Positions 6,739 through 15,133 of a stretch of DNA of 15,209 bases are shown here, in pieces; positions within the stretch are counted from its first letter, which is position 1, and each line of letters starts with the position of its first letter. The translations under genes and the position numbers were made by a program. The stretch spans positions 1 to 15,209 of the forward strand of contig JBGPND010000126.1 of assembly GCA_041487355.1 (NCBI GenBank), given 5' to 3'. The notes beneath the pieces were generated by a model, which saw only the letters and a list, made by a program, of their open reading frames with translations, ran no database searches and was not told the DNA's origin. Source of the stretch: JAMXLO01 sp041487355. GTDB taxonomy: Bacteria; Pseudomonadota; Alphaproteobacteria; Acetobacterales; Acetobacteraceae.

Positions 6739-8502
6739 TTACTCCGGCAGTCCCGCCGCGCGCAGGCGGCCGAGCCAGGCTGCCAGCGCGTCGCCCTTGA
6801 AGGGGCACAACTTCTCGTAGCGGCTCATCCGGAAGTTGGGCTGCACGCGGATCAGTTGCTGCCCAGCAGCGAGCGCCTCTTCCTCCTTGCCGAGCGCCAT
6901 CAGGCTGGTGATCAGGGTGCGCAGGCTGAACGCCACCGCCCCGTTGCGCCCGACCGCGCGGCGCGCCCAGATCGCCGCCTCTTCATAGTTGCCATTGACA
7001 TAATGGGCCTGGCCCAGGATTGCCTCGTGCCAGAACCGATAGGCGTCCTGCGGCGCCAGCCGTATCCCTCGCTCAGCCCGCTCCACCGCCAGCGGTCCGT
7101 TACCGATATAACCGCAGGTCGCGCTGCTCATTGTCCATGCAACGGGCGAGTTCGGCCCCGCCTCGATCGCGCGATCGAGGAACAGCATGGCACGCTCATA
7201 ATCACGTAGTAAGAACGATTGCACATGGCCATAGATCGCCAGTGCCAGCGGGTCGTTTTCGTTCAGCCGGATCGCCACGTTGGCGAGCCGCGCGGCCTCC
7301 AGTGCATCGGCCTCGGGATTGGTCGAGCGGCCCTCGCCAACATGGAGCACGTACCAGAAGGCGGCATAGGAATGCGCCGGCGCATAGAATGGGTCGTGCG
7401 TCATCGCTTGTTGCAGCAGGCCACGCGCCCGGGCATGGGATTCGTCATTCATCCGGTACAGATGGTCCAGCGCCTGCAGCAGGAAGTCATAGGCAGTCAT
7501 GTTCTGCGGGTGCTTGCGCTGCGCGCGCTGCAACTCGCGCTCGAGCACATGCGGAGCGATCGTGCTGACGACGCTGGCCGAGATGCGGTCCTGCAGGGCG
7601 AAGAGGTCGCCGAGCTCGCCCTCGTACTTGTCGGAACGGATGATTGCGCCGGTCTCGGTGTCGCTCAGCTCGGTGGCGATTCGCAGCCGCCCGGCTTCGC
7701 GGCGGACCGAGCCGTACAGTACGTAGCGCACCCCCAGGGCCCGGCCGATCGCCCGCGTGTCGACCGTCTCCCCGCCATAGCCGAGCGTGGAGCCGCGCGA
7801 AATCACGAACAGCTCCTTCAACCCGGCGAGGGCGTAGATGATGTCGTCGACGATGCCGTCGGCGAAATACGCCTCTTCAGGGTCGGTCTGATCCTTCCGG
7901 AACGGCAGCACCGCGATTGACGGCCGTCCGTCCGCTCCCGGCGCCGTGTCGCCCACCAGCCGTGCCTCAGTGCCATCCACGTGCAAGGTGAACATGCGAA
8001 CCGGGCGGGCCATGTTGTGCAGATAGAGGTCGCCGAGGTCTACCGTGCGGATCATCGGGTCGGCGCCGATCTGCTCCGCCACGATGCCAGTCACCGCGAT
8101 CCCGCCAGGCTCGGCGTAGGTCTGCAGCCGGGCAGCGATGTTCACCGCATCGCCGTAGATGTCGGCCTCTTCGACGATGACGTCGCCGACATTCATCCCC
8201 ATGCGCATGCTGATGCGCTGGTTCGGCGTCTCGTCCGCCTCGGCCGCGGCTATGGCGCGCTGCATCTCCAGCGCACAGGAGATTGCCGAACCCGCGTCGT
8301 CGAAGATTGCCAGGAATCCGTCGCCGGTGTTCTTGATCAGGGTTCCGCGGCAGGCAGCAATGCGCGGGCCGAACTCCATCGTACGCAGCCGCATGAGTCG
8401 CGCGTAGGTGCCGCGTTCGTCCGCCGCCATCAGCCGGCTGAAGCCGACCACATCGGCGGCGAGGATGGCACACGTCCGGTGCTCGGTCTGCGTGCTATTC
8501 AT
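6739..8502 (-). CDS. Class III adenylate cyclase with TolB-like and TPR domains
   Basis: A 587-residue protein. Residues 10-170 form a class III nucleotide cyclase domain: metal-binding Asp17 (AADVVGFS) and Asp61 (NTGDGF), Lys57 and Asp114 (DIYGDAVN) as adenine-selecting residues, and Asn121 and Arg125 (NIAARL) for the transition state. All are present, so ATP-to-cAMP activity is likely. From about 194 (RPSIAVLPF) to 310 is a TolB/FlgO-like domain with YFADGIVDDI and GVRYVLYGSVRR. From about 330 to the end are degenerate TPR helices, presumably for protein contacts. This architecture and length are common in alphaproteobacteria. No transmembrane segment is visible, so it is probably cytosolic. 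A weak GGGA precedes the ATG. The gene lies on the same strand as, and upstream of, the haloperoxidase pair, 152 nt away. A Crp-type gene lies about 1.5 kb further along. Confidence 0.92.
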   Translation of the reverse strand: MNSTQTEHRTCAILAADVVGFSRLMAADERGTYARLMRLRTMEFGPRIAACRGTLIKNTGDGFLAIFDDAGSAISCALEMQRAIAAAEADETPNQRISMRMGMNVGDVIVEEADIYGDAVNIAARLQTYAEPGGIAVTGIVAEQIGADPMIRTVDLGDLYLHNMARPVRMFTLHVDGTEARLVGDTAPGADGRPSIAVLPFRKDQTDPEEAYFADGIVDDIIYALAGLKELFVISRGSTLGYGGETVDTRAIGRALGVRYVLYGSVRREAGRLRIATELSDTETGAIIRSDKYEGELGDLFALQDRISASVVSTIAPHVLERELQRAQRKHPQNMTAYDFLLQALDHLYRMNDESHARARGLLQQAMTHDPFYAPAHSYAAFWYVLHVGEGRSTNPEADALEAARLANVAIRLNENDPLALAIYGHVQSFLLRDYERAMLFLDRAIEAGPNSPVAWTMSSATCGYIGNGPLAVERAERGIRLAPQDAYRFWHEAILGQAHYVNGNYEEAAIWARRAVGRNGAVAFSLRTLITSLMALGKEEEALAAGQQLIRVQPNFRMSRYEKLCPFKGDALAAWLGRLRAAGLPE

Positions 8503-8810
8503 CGCGTCCCGCGGTGAGCATTACTGCATCCATTAATCCAGTCTAACATGCTGGGGTATGTGAATAAACCAACGCTCCTCAGATGCTCGGGCGGACGCCG
8601 ACAGCCGCGGAACGTCCACCGTCAGACCCAAGCGGCACACCGGTGACGGCCTAGCGGAGCGCGCCTGGAGCGCATTGGTTCAAACAGGAAGCAGCCTGAC
8701 GAAAGTGAGGCCCGTTCCCAGGCCGTCATGCCCCAGCTTGGCCGGACCATTACGGGGAAGGGACACTCGGCGCCGAGCGGATTATGCGCTCCAGTCAGCT
8801 TGAACGTGCT
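8503..8810. other. 308-bp intergenic region, no gene recognised
   Basis: No credible coding frame was seen. The 8520-8575 stretch next to the cyclase start is AT-richer and is the likely place for its promoter, but no clear -35/-10 pair could be picked. A 12-bp perfect palindrome CTCGGCGCCGAG lies at 8766-8777, downstream of the beta-lactamase-fold gene. It has no T-run and is not a convincing terminator. Confidence 0.6.
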
Positions 8811-9854
8811 CTAACAGGCGGTTGACACAGCCTCCATCACCAGCCGGATGAACCCGTCGACCGACGTGGGGTCCATCCAGCGCATCACAGCGACCAGGTC
8901 ATTCGCCGGATCAATCCAGGTGATGTTGCCGCCGGCACCGGAGGCGAAGAAGCTCGCCTCGGTCGCACTCGGATAACGCTTCCGGCCGGTGTTTAGCCAC
9001 CACAGCAACCCATAATTCGGATTGAGCGGGCACGGCGTCAGCGACTCCGCGATCCAACTCTCCGGCAGCAGGCGCTGTCCCTCCCACACACCACGATGCA
9101 GCATCAGCAGACCGATGCGTGCCTGGTCCTCGGCGTGGATCGCGACGCCGCCACCCCAGTGACTGCCGCCGGACACCGACTCGATCATCCGCCCGTCGAT
9201 CTCCACCATCGACGTGCGATAGCCGTGCCAGCTCCATTCGTTCGAGGCGCCGATCGGGCGCATGACGCGTTCGGCGAACACCTCCGGCAGCTTCCGACGG
9301 AAACGGCGCAGCAGCGCGAGCGCCAAGCGGTTCACCCGCACGTCGTTGTATTCCCAGAAACTGCCGGGCGCCTGCAACGGCCGCGCATCGCCTTTGCGGC
9401 CCTTTCCCTCCACAGCGAGATTGCGGTTGCGGTCGATGATGTCCGACTTGCCGAACAGCGAACCTTCCCACTCGGAGGTCTGCTGCAGCAGATGCCGCCA
9501 GGTGATGGCGCCGTTGTGCGGGCCCGCGAACCCGCCGTCGTCCACTGTCCTCGCAACCGGTTCGTCGATCTCGGGAATCAGCCCGTCGGCCACGGCAACG
9601 CCGGCGAGCAGGCTGAGATAACTCTTGGCGACCGAGAAGGTGAAATCGACCTGCCGCGTGTCACCCCAGCGCGCGACCACAGCCGCACCGCGCAGGATCA
9701 GCCCGTTCGGCCCGCCACGCGGACGGATCGGGCCGAGGATTTCGTTGTACGGCGGCGGCTCGAAGAAGCCAGCCTCGATATGCGCGCGCAGATCGCGTGG
9801 CCATGGCGTCTCGTGCGACACGGCATAGCGCACCGCTTCATCCAGTGCTGGCAT
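8811..9854 (-). CDS. Serine hydrolase of the beta-lactamase (class C / 6-aminohexanoate-dimer hydrolase-like) family
   Basis: A 347-residue protein of the serine beta-lactamase fold. Ser74-V-A-K77 (FTFSVAKSYL) is the SxxK nucleophile motif. Tyr169-N-D (FWEYNDVRVN) stands at the YxN position. SGAGGN near the C-terminus replaces the usual K/HTG box. These proteins are generally esterases, amidases or peptidases, and resistance to beta-lactams should not be assumed. An in-frame ATG at 9959 would give 382 residues. I chose ATG 9854 because GGAAGGAG lies about 5 nt upstream and the extra 35 residues are low-complexity. No signal peptide is visible, suggesting a cytoplasmic enzyme. It is divergent from the Crp-family gene across 123 bp, so the regulator could control it, but no Crp palindrome was seen in that gap. 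Confidence 0.88.
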   Translation of the reverse strand: MPALDEAVRYAVSHETPWPRDLRAHIEAGFFEPPPYNEILGPIRPRGGPNGLILRGAAVVARWGDTRQVDFTFSVAKSYLSLLAGVAVADGLIPEIDEPVARTVDDGGFAGPHNGAITWRHLLQQTSEWEGSLFGKSDIIDRNRNLAVEGKGRKGDARPLQAPGSFWEYNDVRVNRLALALLRRFRRKLPEVFAERVMRPIGASNEWSWHGYRTSMVEIDGRMIESVSGGSHWGGGVAIHAEDQARIGLLMLHRGVWEGQRLLPESWIAESLTPCPLNPNYGLLWWLNTGRKRYPSATEASFFASGAGGNITWIDPANDLVAVMRWMDPTSVDGFIRLVMEAVSTAC

Positions 9855-9977
9855 GACGTCTCCTTCCGGCGTTGCCGAGCGGGATACCACATCGACCGCA
9901 GGGCGCGCATACTCCCCCGAGGAATCGCCCATCGCGGAACCAACCGCAGGGCGGGGCAACGGGACCGGGAGACGCCT

Positions 9978-10682
9978 GTGGCGAGGCTTGAGCGCGACGC
10001 GAAACGTGCGGCCCTGCTGGCGAGTTCGCTGTTTGACGCCATGCAGCCGGCAGAACTGGACGAGATCCTGAAGTTCGCCTCCGAGCGGCGCTTTCGCCGC
10101 GGCCAGACGATCTTCCAGCGGGGCGACAATGGCTCCGCGCTGATGGCGGTGCTGCGCGGCCGCGTGCGAATCAGCTCCGTCTCCGGCGACGGCAAGGAAG
10201 TCACGCTGAACGTCATCAACCCGGGTGAGATATTCGGCGAGATCGCGCTACTGGACGGTCAACCGCGCAGCGCCGACGCGTCGGCAATCGAGGACACGCT
10301 GCTGCTGGTGGTGGAGCGGCGGCACTTCCTGCCCTTCCTGCGACAGAACGAGGACCTGTTCCTGCGCCTGCTCTCGGTGCTGTGCAGCCGGCTGCGGCGA
10401 ACCAGCACGGCGCTGGAGGAGATCGCCCTGTTCGATCTCCCCGTCCGCCTGGCGCGCGTGTTGCTGAAGCTCGCGGAGGATTATGGCAGGCCGGGTTCCG
10501 CCGGTACCCGCATCGATCTGAAGCTGTCGCAGCGCGATCTCAGCAACATTGTCGCCTCGTCGCGCGAGAGCGTGAACAAGCAGTTGCGCGCATGGCGGGA
10601 AAATAACGTGGTGGACATGGAAGACGGCTTCATCGTGCTACGCCGGCCAGCCGAACTGAAGCGGCTGACCGATGTCCGGTGA
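9978..10682 (+). CDS. Crp/Fnr-family transcriptional regulator (probable cAMP receptor type)
   Basis: A 234-residue protein. Residues 18-135 form a cyclic-nucleotide-binding domain with the phosphate-binding cassette FGEIALLDGQPRSADA, in which Glu88, Arg97 and Ser98 match CRP Glu72, Arg82 and Ser83. The dimer helix has RLRRTSTALEE, where Thr142-Ser143 match CRP Thr127-Ser128. The helix-turn-helix is at about 184-205, and SRESVNKQL resembles the CRP recognition helix SRETVGRIL, keeping the Arg and Glu that read TGTGA. No Cys cluster of the FNR type is present. The frame is open far upstream, but GTG 9978 is chosen because GGGAG lies 6 nt before it and homology starts there. It is probably the first gene of the plus-strand row that follows, with 75 nt to the next start. 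Binding of cAMP is inferred from these residues. Confidence 0.9.
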   Translation: MARLERDAKRAALLASSLFDAMQPAELDEILKFASERRFRRGQTIFQRGDNGSALMAVLRGRVRISSVSGDGKEVTLNVINPGEIFGEIALLDGQPRSADASAIEDTLLLVVERRHFLPFLRQNEDLFLRLLSVLCSRLRRTSTALEEIALFDLPVRLARVLLKLAEDYGRPGSAGTRIDLKLSQRDLSNIVASSRESVNKQLRAWRENNVVDMEDGFIVLRRPAELKRLTDVR

Positions 10683-10757
10683 TGCTTGAAGAAGCGGTGA
10701 CGCAGCCTGCTGCCTGGGACATTGACACGGCGCGGCGCAAGTCGGTGTTCTGACCGT

Positions 10758-11639
10758 ATGCGGATGGCACCCGGCAGACGCCTGACTGTCGCTGGCTTGG
10801 TCTCGCTGCTGCTGGCCGGGCCGGCGGTAGCCGAGGGCGGGATCGCGGCTCAGAGCCGGTTCTTCGTGACCAGCGATGGGGTGCGGCTGCACTACCTGGA
10901 GGCGGGGCCGCGCACCGGTCATACCATCGTCTTTGTGCCAGGCTGGACCATGCCCGCCTGGATCTGGGGGCCGCAGATTCAGGCCTTCGCCCACCGCTAT
11001 CACGTCGTGGCGTTCGATCCGCGCGGCCAGGGCGATTCGGATGTGCCGTCATCCGGTTACGAGCCGGGCCGGCGCGGGCAGGATATTGCCGAGCTGATCG
11101 CGAATCTGGAGCCCGTGCCGGCGCTTCTGGTAGGCTGGTCGTTGGGCGTGCTCGACACGCTCGCCTATGTGCACAGCCATGGCGATCTGAAGCTGGCCGG
11201 GCTCGTGCTGGTGGACAATTCGGTGGGCGAGTAGCCGCCGCCGCCGCCCGCGCCAAGGCATCACGTCGCGCCGGTGCTGCCACACGCCGTGGCGATGCAG
11301 CACTTCGTGACAGGCATGTTCCGCCGCAGGCAGAGCGAAGCCTATCTGGACAGGCTCACGGAGGCGACGCTGCGCATGCCGGAACCCGCCAGCAGGGCGC
11401 TGCTGGCCTATCCGCTGCCGCGCACCTACTGGCGTGACACGCTGTATTCCACCAGCAAGCCGGTGCTGTACGTGGTGCGGCCAGGTTGGCTGTCGGAGCA
11501 GGCGGCGAATCTGGCGCGCAACCGGCCAGGGACCCAGATCGCGGTGTTCGGCGACGCCGGCCACGCGCTGTTCGTCGACGACGCCGCGCGCTTCAACGTG
11601 CTGCTGGCAGGTTTCCTGGCGCGGACCGTCTGGCCGTGA
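10758..11639 (+). pseudogene. Alpha/beta hydrolase interrupted by one in-frame amber codon
   Basis: One frame encodes a 293-residue alpha/beta hydrolase if a TAG at 11232-11234 (codon 159) is read through. The N-terminus, MRMAPGRRLTV then a hydrophobic stretch ending AVA-EGG, is a good Sec signal peptide, so the product would be exported. Before the stop are FVPGWTMPAW (oxyanion region), FDPRGQGDS and the nucleophile elbow GWSLG with Ser128. After it, in the same frame, are a lid-like region, KPVLYVVRP and the catalytic-His motif GDAGHALFVDD (His269). The first half alone lacks the catalytic His, so it should be inactive. Codon 158 is GAG and a GAG-to-TAG change at 159 is the simplest explanation, but sequencing error or suppression is possible. 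An upstream TTG (10722) is a less likely start. The final stop overlaps the next gene's GTG by 4 nt. Confidence 0.8.
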
Positions 11640-14092
11640 GGTCGCGCACCACCCTGGTGCCACTGTTCCTCGTATCGCTGGCGGCGGTGGGATACGAGAC
11701 GGCGCTCACCCGGTATTTCGCCGTCGCCAAGTGGTCCGAGTATGGCTACTGGGTCATTTCCATCGTCATGGTGGGGTTCGCGCTGAGCGGCGTGATCCTG
11801 GCGCTGTTCCGGGACGCCTTCGCGCGCAACGGCGCGGTGCTGCTGGCGGGGCTGCCGGCGCTGCTGGTGGCCTCCGCGGCGATAGGGTTCCACTTCACCG
11901 CGACCAATCCGTTCAACCCGCTGCAATTGCAGAACCCGGCGACCTGGGTGCCGCAGCTCTGGAACATCGCCGGCTACTACGCCTGCCTGTTGCCGTTCTT
12001 CTTTTTGGCCGGCGTGTTCATCAGCCTGAGCTTCGTGCTGAATGCCGAACGCATCGGCGTGGTCTACGGCTATGACCTGACCGGTGCGGGCGCCGGTGCG
12101 GCCGCCGTGCTGGCGGCGATGTTCGTGGTGCACGCATTCTTCCTCGTGCCGCTGCTGCTGGTCCCGCTGGCGGCGAGTGCGTGGTTCGTGGCGGGCCGCT
12201 GGCGCTGGACGGGCGCGGCGGCAGCCGGCGTGGCACTGCTCGGCGCCGAGGCGCTGCTGCTGCTCGACAACCAGGCGCAGTTCAATGACTTCAAGGCGAT
12301 CTATGCGCCGCTGCACACGCCTGATGCGCGCACGGTGGCCGGCGTGCTGTCGCCGCGTGGCGACTACGAGTTGCTGGACGATTTCACTGAACGGGTCGAC
12401 ACCGACATTTCCAACAACGCCGGCATGCTGGGCGTGCCGGGTCCGCCGCAGACCTTCGGCCTGTATCGCGATGGCAACCGGGTCGCGGCGCTTCCCAGGC
12501 CGGGACCGCTGGATGTCGGCTATGCGGCCGCTGCGCTGGACGCGCTGCCCTACCGCCTGATCCCGCACGCAAGCGTGTTGCTGGCCGGCGCCTCGGGAGG
12601 CTTCCGCATCGCCGAGATCCTGGCGCTTGATGCCGCACTCGTGCACGTGCTGGAGCCTGAGCCGGTCCTGTTGCGGGCGCTGCAACAGGGGCTGGGGCCG
12701 TCGCCCGCCTGGGCCGCCGATCCGCGCGTGAGCCTCTCGGGTGAGGGACCGGTTGCGGCGACCCGGCATGGCGGCCCTTATGACGTGGTCGATCTGTCGG
12801 CCGACTTCCTCGATGCCGCCGAGGCGAATGCAACCGCATTCAGTGTTCAGGCCATCGCGGGCTATCTGCGAGCACTGGCGCCGGGGGGAATCGTGTCGAT
12901 CCCGGTCTCGATCCGCGACTTCCCGGTCTACGCCCTGCGCATGCTGGAGACCGCCCGGGCAGCCTTGCGGGAAGCCGGTATCGGCGACCCGGGAGACCAT
13001 ACGGTTGTCTATCGGTCCGCCTGGGGCGTGCGCATCCTGCTGTCCAACCGCCCCTGGGATGCCGCGCGGATCGCCACGCTGCGGAAATTCTGCGACGAAC
13101 GCTCGTTCGACGTATCGTGGTATCCGGGGATCGACCCCGAAGCCGCGCGTGCCGGCATCTACAATGACCTGCCGGCGGTGTCCTTCGCGAGCGGCGAGGT
13201 GACCTCCGACGGGCCGGATGATTCGATTGCCGACGAGGCCGGCGCCGTACTGGCGGGTGCAGCCGCTCCGTCGCGTTTGGCCTTCGACCTGGCGCCGATC
13301 ACGCTGGACCAGCCGTTCTTCTACGCCGTGCTGCGACTGGATCAGCTCGGCACGATCCTGAAACGGATCGAGATCCTGCCCCAGGCGGAGGTCGGAGCGC
13401 TGGTCAATCTGGCCGTGCTGGCGCAGGCAGCGGTGATCGCCCTGCTGGTGCTACTGGTGCCGCTTGCCGCGCCGCGCCGGCTGCGTTTGCCGACGGCCGG
13501 GCTGTTGCGGCCAATCGTGTATTTCCCGGCGCTGGGCCTTGGCTTCCTGTTCATCGAGATCTTCCTGATCGAGAAGGCGAGCCTCTGGCTGAATGACCGC
13601 ACTTCCGGCTTCGCCCTGGTGCTGACCGGCATGCTGGTGTTCTCCGGGCTCGGCAGCATGGCAGCCGATCGTCTGGCGGCCACGCCACGCCGCGGCATCG
13701 CCATGGCCTGTCTCGTCGTCCTGGCATGGTGCGTCACGGTGCTGCTGGGGTTGCAGCCGGCCATCCTGGCGACGCTGGGCTTGCCCTGGCTGGCGCGGGC
13801 GACGCTCGTGCTGGTGGTGGCGGCGCCGGTATCGCTGGCGCTCGGCCTGCCGTTCCCGCTCGGCCTGGCGCGCACCGGGTCCGGCGGGCTCCTGCCCTGG
13901 GCCTGGGGGCTGAACGGCGCATTCTCTGTGGTGGCGACGCCACTCGCCAACCTGATTGCGCGTGAGGCCGGGTTCAGCCGGGTTCTGTTGTGCGCCGCGG
14001 TATTGTATGTGATCGCGCTGGTGATGTTTCCGGCAACGAGGAAGAGCAGCGCGTGGCAGCTTGTTTCAGTACGATCACGCGCCGCGGAGTGA
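11636..14092 (+). CDS. Polytopic membrane protein with spermidine-synthase-like domain
   Basis: An 818-residue protein from GTG 11636, overlapping the hydrolase stop as GTGA. Residues 1 to about 225 contain several transmembrane helices (around 7-27, 37-57, 68-88, 111-131 and 150-190) with the YGYDLTGAGAGA motif between helices. Residues of about 245-500 resemble a spermidine synthase/SAM-methyltransferase Rossmann core: VLLAGASGG near 314-322, HVLEPEP as the acidic strand end, and YDVVDLSADF. From about 585 to 805 a second set of helices includes LGFLFIEIFLIEK and LNGAFSVVATPLA. Proteins of this shape are often annotated as fused MFS/spermidine synthase. Their reaction is not established, and the usual aminopropyltransferase Asp pattern is not clear here. 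The frame extends 50 codons upstream of this GTG; those lie within the hydrolase frame and are not credible as protein. The 3' end overlaps the next gene by 40 nt. Confidence 0.82.
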   Translation: MRSRTTLVPLFLVSLAAVGYETALTRYFAVAKWSEYGYWVISIVMVGFALSGVILALFRDAFARNGAVLLAGLPALLVASAAIGFHFTATNPFNPLQLQNPATWVPQLWNIAGYYACLLPFFFLAGVFISLSFVLNAERIGVVYGYDLTGAGAGAAAVLAAMFVVHAFFLVPLLLVPLAASAWFVAGRWRWTGAAAAGVALLGAEALLLLDNQAQFNDFKAIYAPLHTPDARTVAGVLSPRGDYELLDDFTERVDTDISNNAGMLGVPGPPQTFGLYRDGNRVAALPRPGPLDVGYAAAALDALPYRLIPHASVLLAGASGGFRIAEILALDAALVHVLEPEPVLLRALQQGLGPSPAWAADPRVSLSGEGPVAATRHGGPYDVVDLSADFLDAAEANATAFSVQAIAGYLRALAPGGIVSIPVSIRDFPVYALRMLETARAALREAGIGDPGDHTVVYRSAWGVRILLSNRPWDAARIATLRKFCDERSFDVSWYPGIDPEAARAGIYNDLPAVSFASGEVTSDGPDDSIADEAGAVLAGAAAPSRLAFDLAPITLDQPFFYAVLRLDQLGTILKRIEILPQAEVGALVNLAVLAQAAVIALLVLLVPLAAPRRLRLPTAGLLRPIVYFPALGLGFLFIEIFLIEKASLWLNDRTSGFALVLTGMLVFSGLGSMAADRLAATPRRGIAMACLVVLAWCVTVLLGLQPAILATLGLPWLARATLVLVVAAPVSLALGLPFPLGLARTGSGGLLPWAWGLNGAFSVVATPLANLIAREAGFSRVLLCAAVLYVIALVMFPATRKSSAWQLVSVRSRAAE

Positions 14093-14976
14093 TCTCCGCC
14101 GCCGGCGCGCTTTGCCTGGCACGGCCAGGGCGCACCGCCCCGGCCTGGACGCGGTCCGCTTACGAGACGGCGATGACGGCCTCCGGCCGCCCGGTGAGCC
14201 TGACCGATGCGCAATTCGACGCCATCCAGAGGCGCAAGCAGGCGGCGCTGAAGCGGATCGATGCCTATCTGAAGGAGCGCCTGGGTGCCGCCGATCCGAC
14301 CGTGATGGCGGCGTTCGAGGCGGTGCCGCGCGAGTATTTTCACTACCTGTATTCCGAGCACCGGGCCACGCCCGGCGACGCCTATGAGGACACGCCGAAG
14401 CCCTGGGGCCTGGGCTATGGCTCGGCGCTGTCGGACTATCTTGGCCAAGCTTACATGACGCAGGTCTGCAAGCCGACGACCGAGGACGTGACGCTGGAGA
14501 TCGGCACCGGCAGCGGCTTCCAGAGCGCGCTGCTGTCGCGGATCGTCAAGCAGGCCTATTCGGTCGAGATCATCGAACCGCTGGGCAAGGCGGTGAGCAG
14601 GATTTTCGCCCCGCTCGGCTATGACAATGTCCATACGCGTGTGGGCGACGGCTATTACGGCTGGCCGGAGGTGCAGGGCGGCTTCGACATCATCATCGTG
14701 ACGTGCGCGGCACAGTACGCGCCGCCCGATCTGTTCAAGCAGATGAAGCCTGGCGGGCGGCTGGTGATCCCGATCGGTCAGCCGTTCAAGCGTGGCCAGG
14801 TTCTCTACATCTACACCAAGGATGCCGAGGGCAAGATCCACTCGAAGCGCGACATGGGCGTCTTCTTCATTCCGATGACCGGCGCGATCGCCAAGACCCC
14901 GGCGCCGCATGGTGCGCCGACGGCGGCAGCCATCACGCCGGCGTCGGCCGATGCGGAGAAGCCGACGGGCAACTGA
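14053..14976 (+). CDS. PCMT-family (protein-L-isoaspartate O-methyltransferase-like) protein with Tat-like leader
   Basis: A 307-residue protein. The central part matches the PCMT family: AFEAVPREYF near the start, ALSDYLGQAYMTQ, SAM motif I LEIGTGSGFQSALLSRI, the acidic VEIIEP strand, GDGYYGW, FDIIIVTCAA and KPGGRLVIPIG. Such enzymes methylate isoaspartyl residues for repair, or other substrates. From GTG 14053 the N-terminus reads TITRRGVISAAGAL, a twin-arginine-like motif and short hydrophobic core, suggesting export, although SAM is cytosolic. GAGGAAGAG lies about 6 nt before this GTG. The alternative ATG 14173 would give a 267-residue cytoplasmic protein but has no good ribosome site. 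The C-terminal 30 residues are Ala/Pro-rich. The start overlaps the membrane-protein gene by 40 nt, so the two are probably cotranslated and may act together. Confidence 0.87.
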   Translation: MAACFSTITRRGVISAAGALCLARPGRTAPAWTRSAYETAMTASGRPVSLTDAQFDAIQRRKQAALKRIDAYLKERLGAADPTVMAAFEAVPREYFHYLYSEHRATPGDAYEDTPKPWGLGYGSALSDYLGQAYMTQVCKPTTEDVTLEIGTGSGFQSALLSRIVKQAYSVEIIEPLGKAVSRIFAPLGYDNVHTRVGDGYYGWPEVQGGFDIIIVTCAAQYAPPDLFKQMKPGGRLVIPIGQPFKRGQVLYIYTKDAEGKIHSKRDMGVFFIPMTGAIAKTPAPHGAPTAAAITPASADAEKPTGN

Positions 14977-15026
14977 TACCAACCGCCCGAATCAATGACC
15001 CTTGGTCAGCGCTCGCTTTTCCCGTC

Positions 15027-15088
15027 ATGGCCGGGCTTGTCCCGGCCATCCGTCGTGGCACGGTGCCACCACTGATGGCCGGGACAAG
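15027..15088. repeat. Palindromic intergenic repeat (ATGGCCGGG..CCCGGCCAT type), possible terminator
   Basis: ATGGCCGGG-CTTGT-CCCGGCCAT (15027-15049) is a 9-bp stem with a 5-nt loop. CTTGTCCCGGCCATC (15036-15050) also pairs perfectly with its inverted copy at 15074-15088, and GTGGCAC/GTGCCAC (15055-15061, 15063-15069) nests between them. The two pairings are mutually exclusive. The string is typical of palindromic repeats dispersed in alphaproteobacterial genomes. It lies 50 nt after the PCMT stop and could also terminate that transcript, though no T-run follows. Confidence 0.65.
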
Positions 15089-15133
15089 ACCCTATGCAGG
15101 TGTGGATGGCGGCCTGACGCGGAAGCGGATTGA

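Noticed and set aside
8551..8570. TGTGA half-site upstream of the cyclase
   Set aside because: TGTGAATAAACCAACG lacks the second TCACA arm, so it is not counted as a Crp operator.
8811..9854. Antibiotic resistance beta-lactamase
   Set aside because: It has the SxxK motif, but YND in place of YxN, no K/HTG box and no signal peptide. This fits the broad serine hydrolase family rather than a resistance enzyme.
9096..9977. Upstream extension of the Crp-family frame to 528 residues
   Set aside because: The extension is antisense to the beta-lactamase-fold gene and shows no domain. The GTG at 9978 has a ribosome site and begins where Crp similarity begins.
11426..13000. 524-codon minus-strand open frame opposite the membrane protein gene
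   Set aside because: It is Gln/Arg/His-rich and motif-free, and antisense to a frame with transmembrane helices and a Rossmann-type motif. It is a shadow.
13342..14982. 546-codon minus-strand open frame opposite the membrane protein end and the PCMT-like gene
   Set aside because: The composition is Arg/Ala-rich without motifs, and it lies antisense to two genes with clear family signatures. It is explained by codon bias in high-GC DNA.
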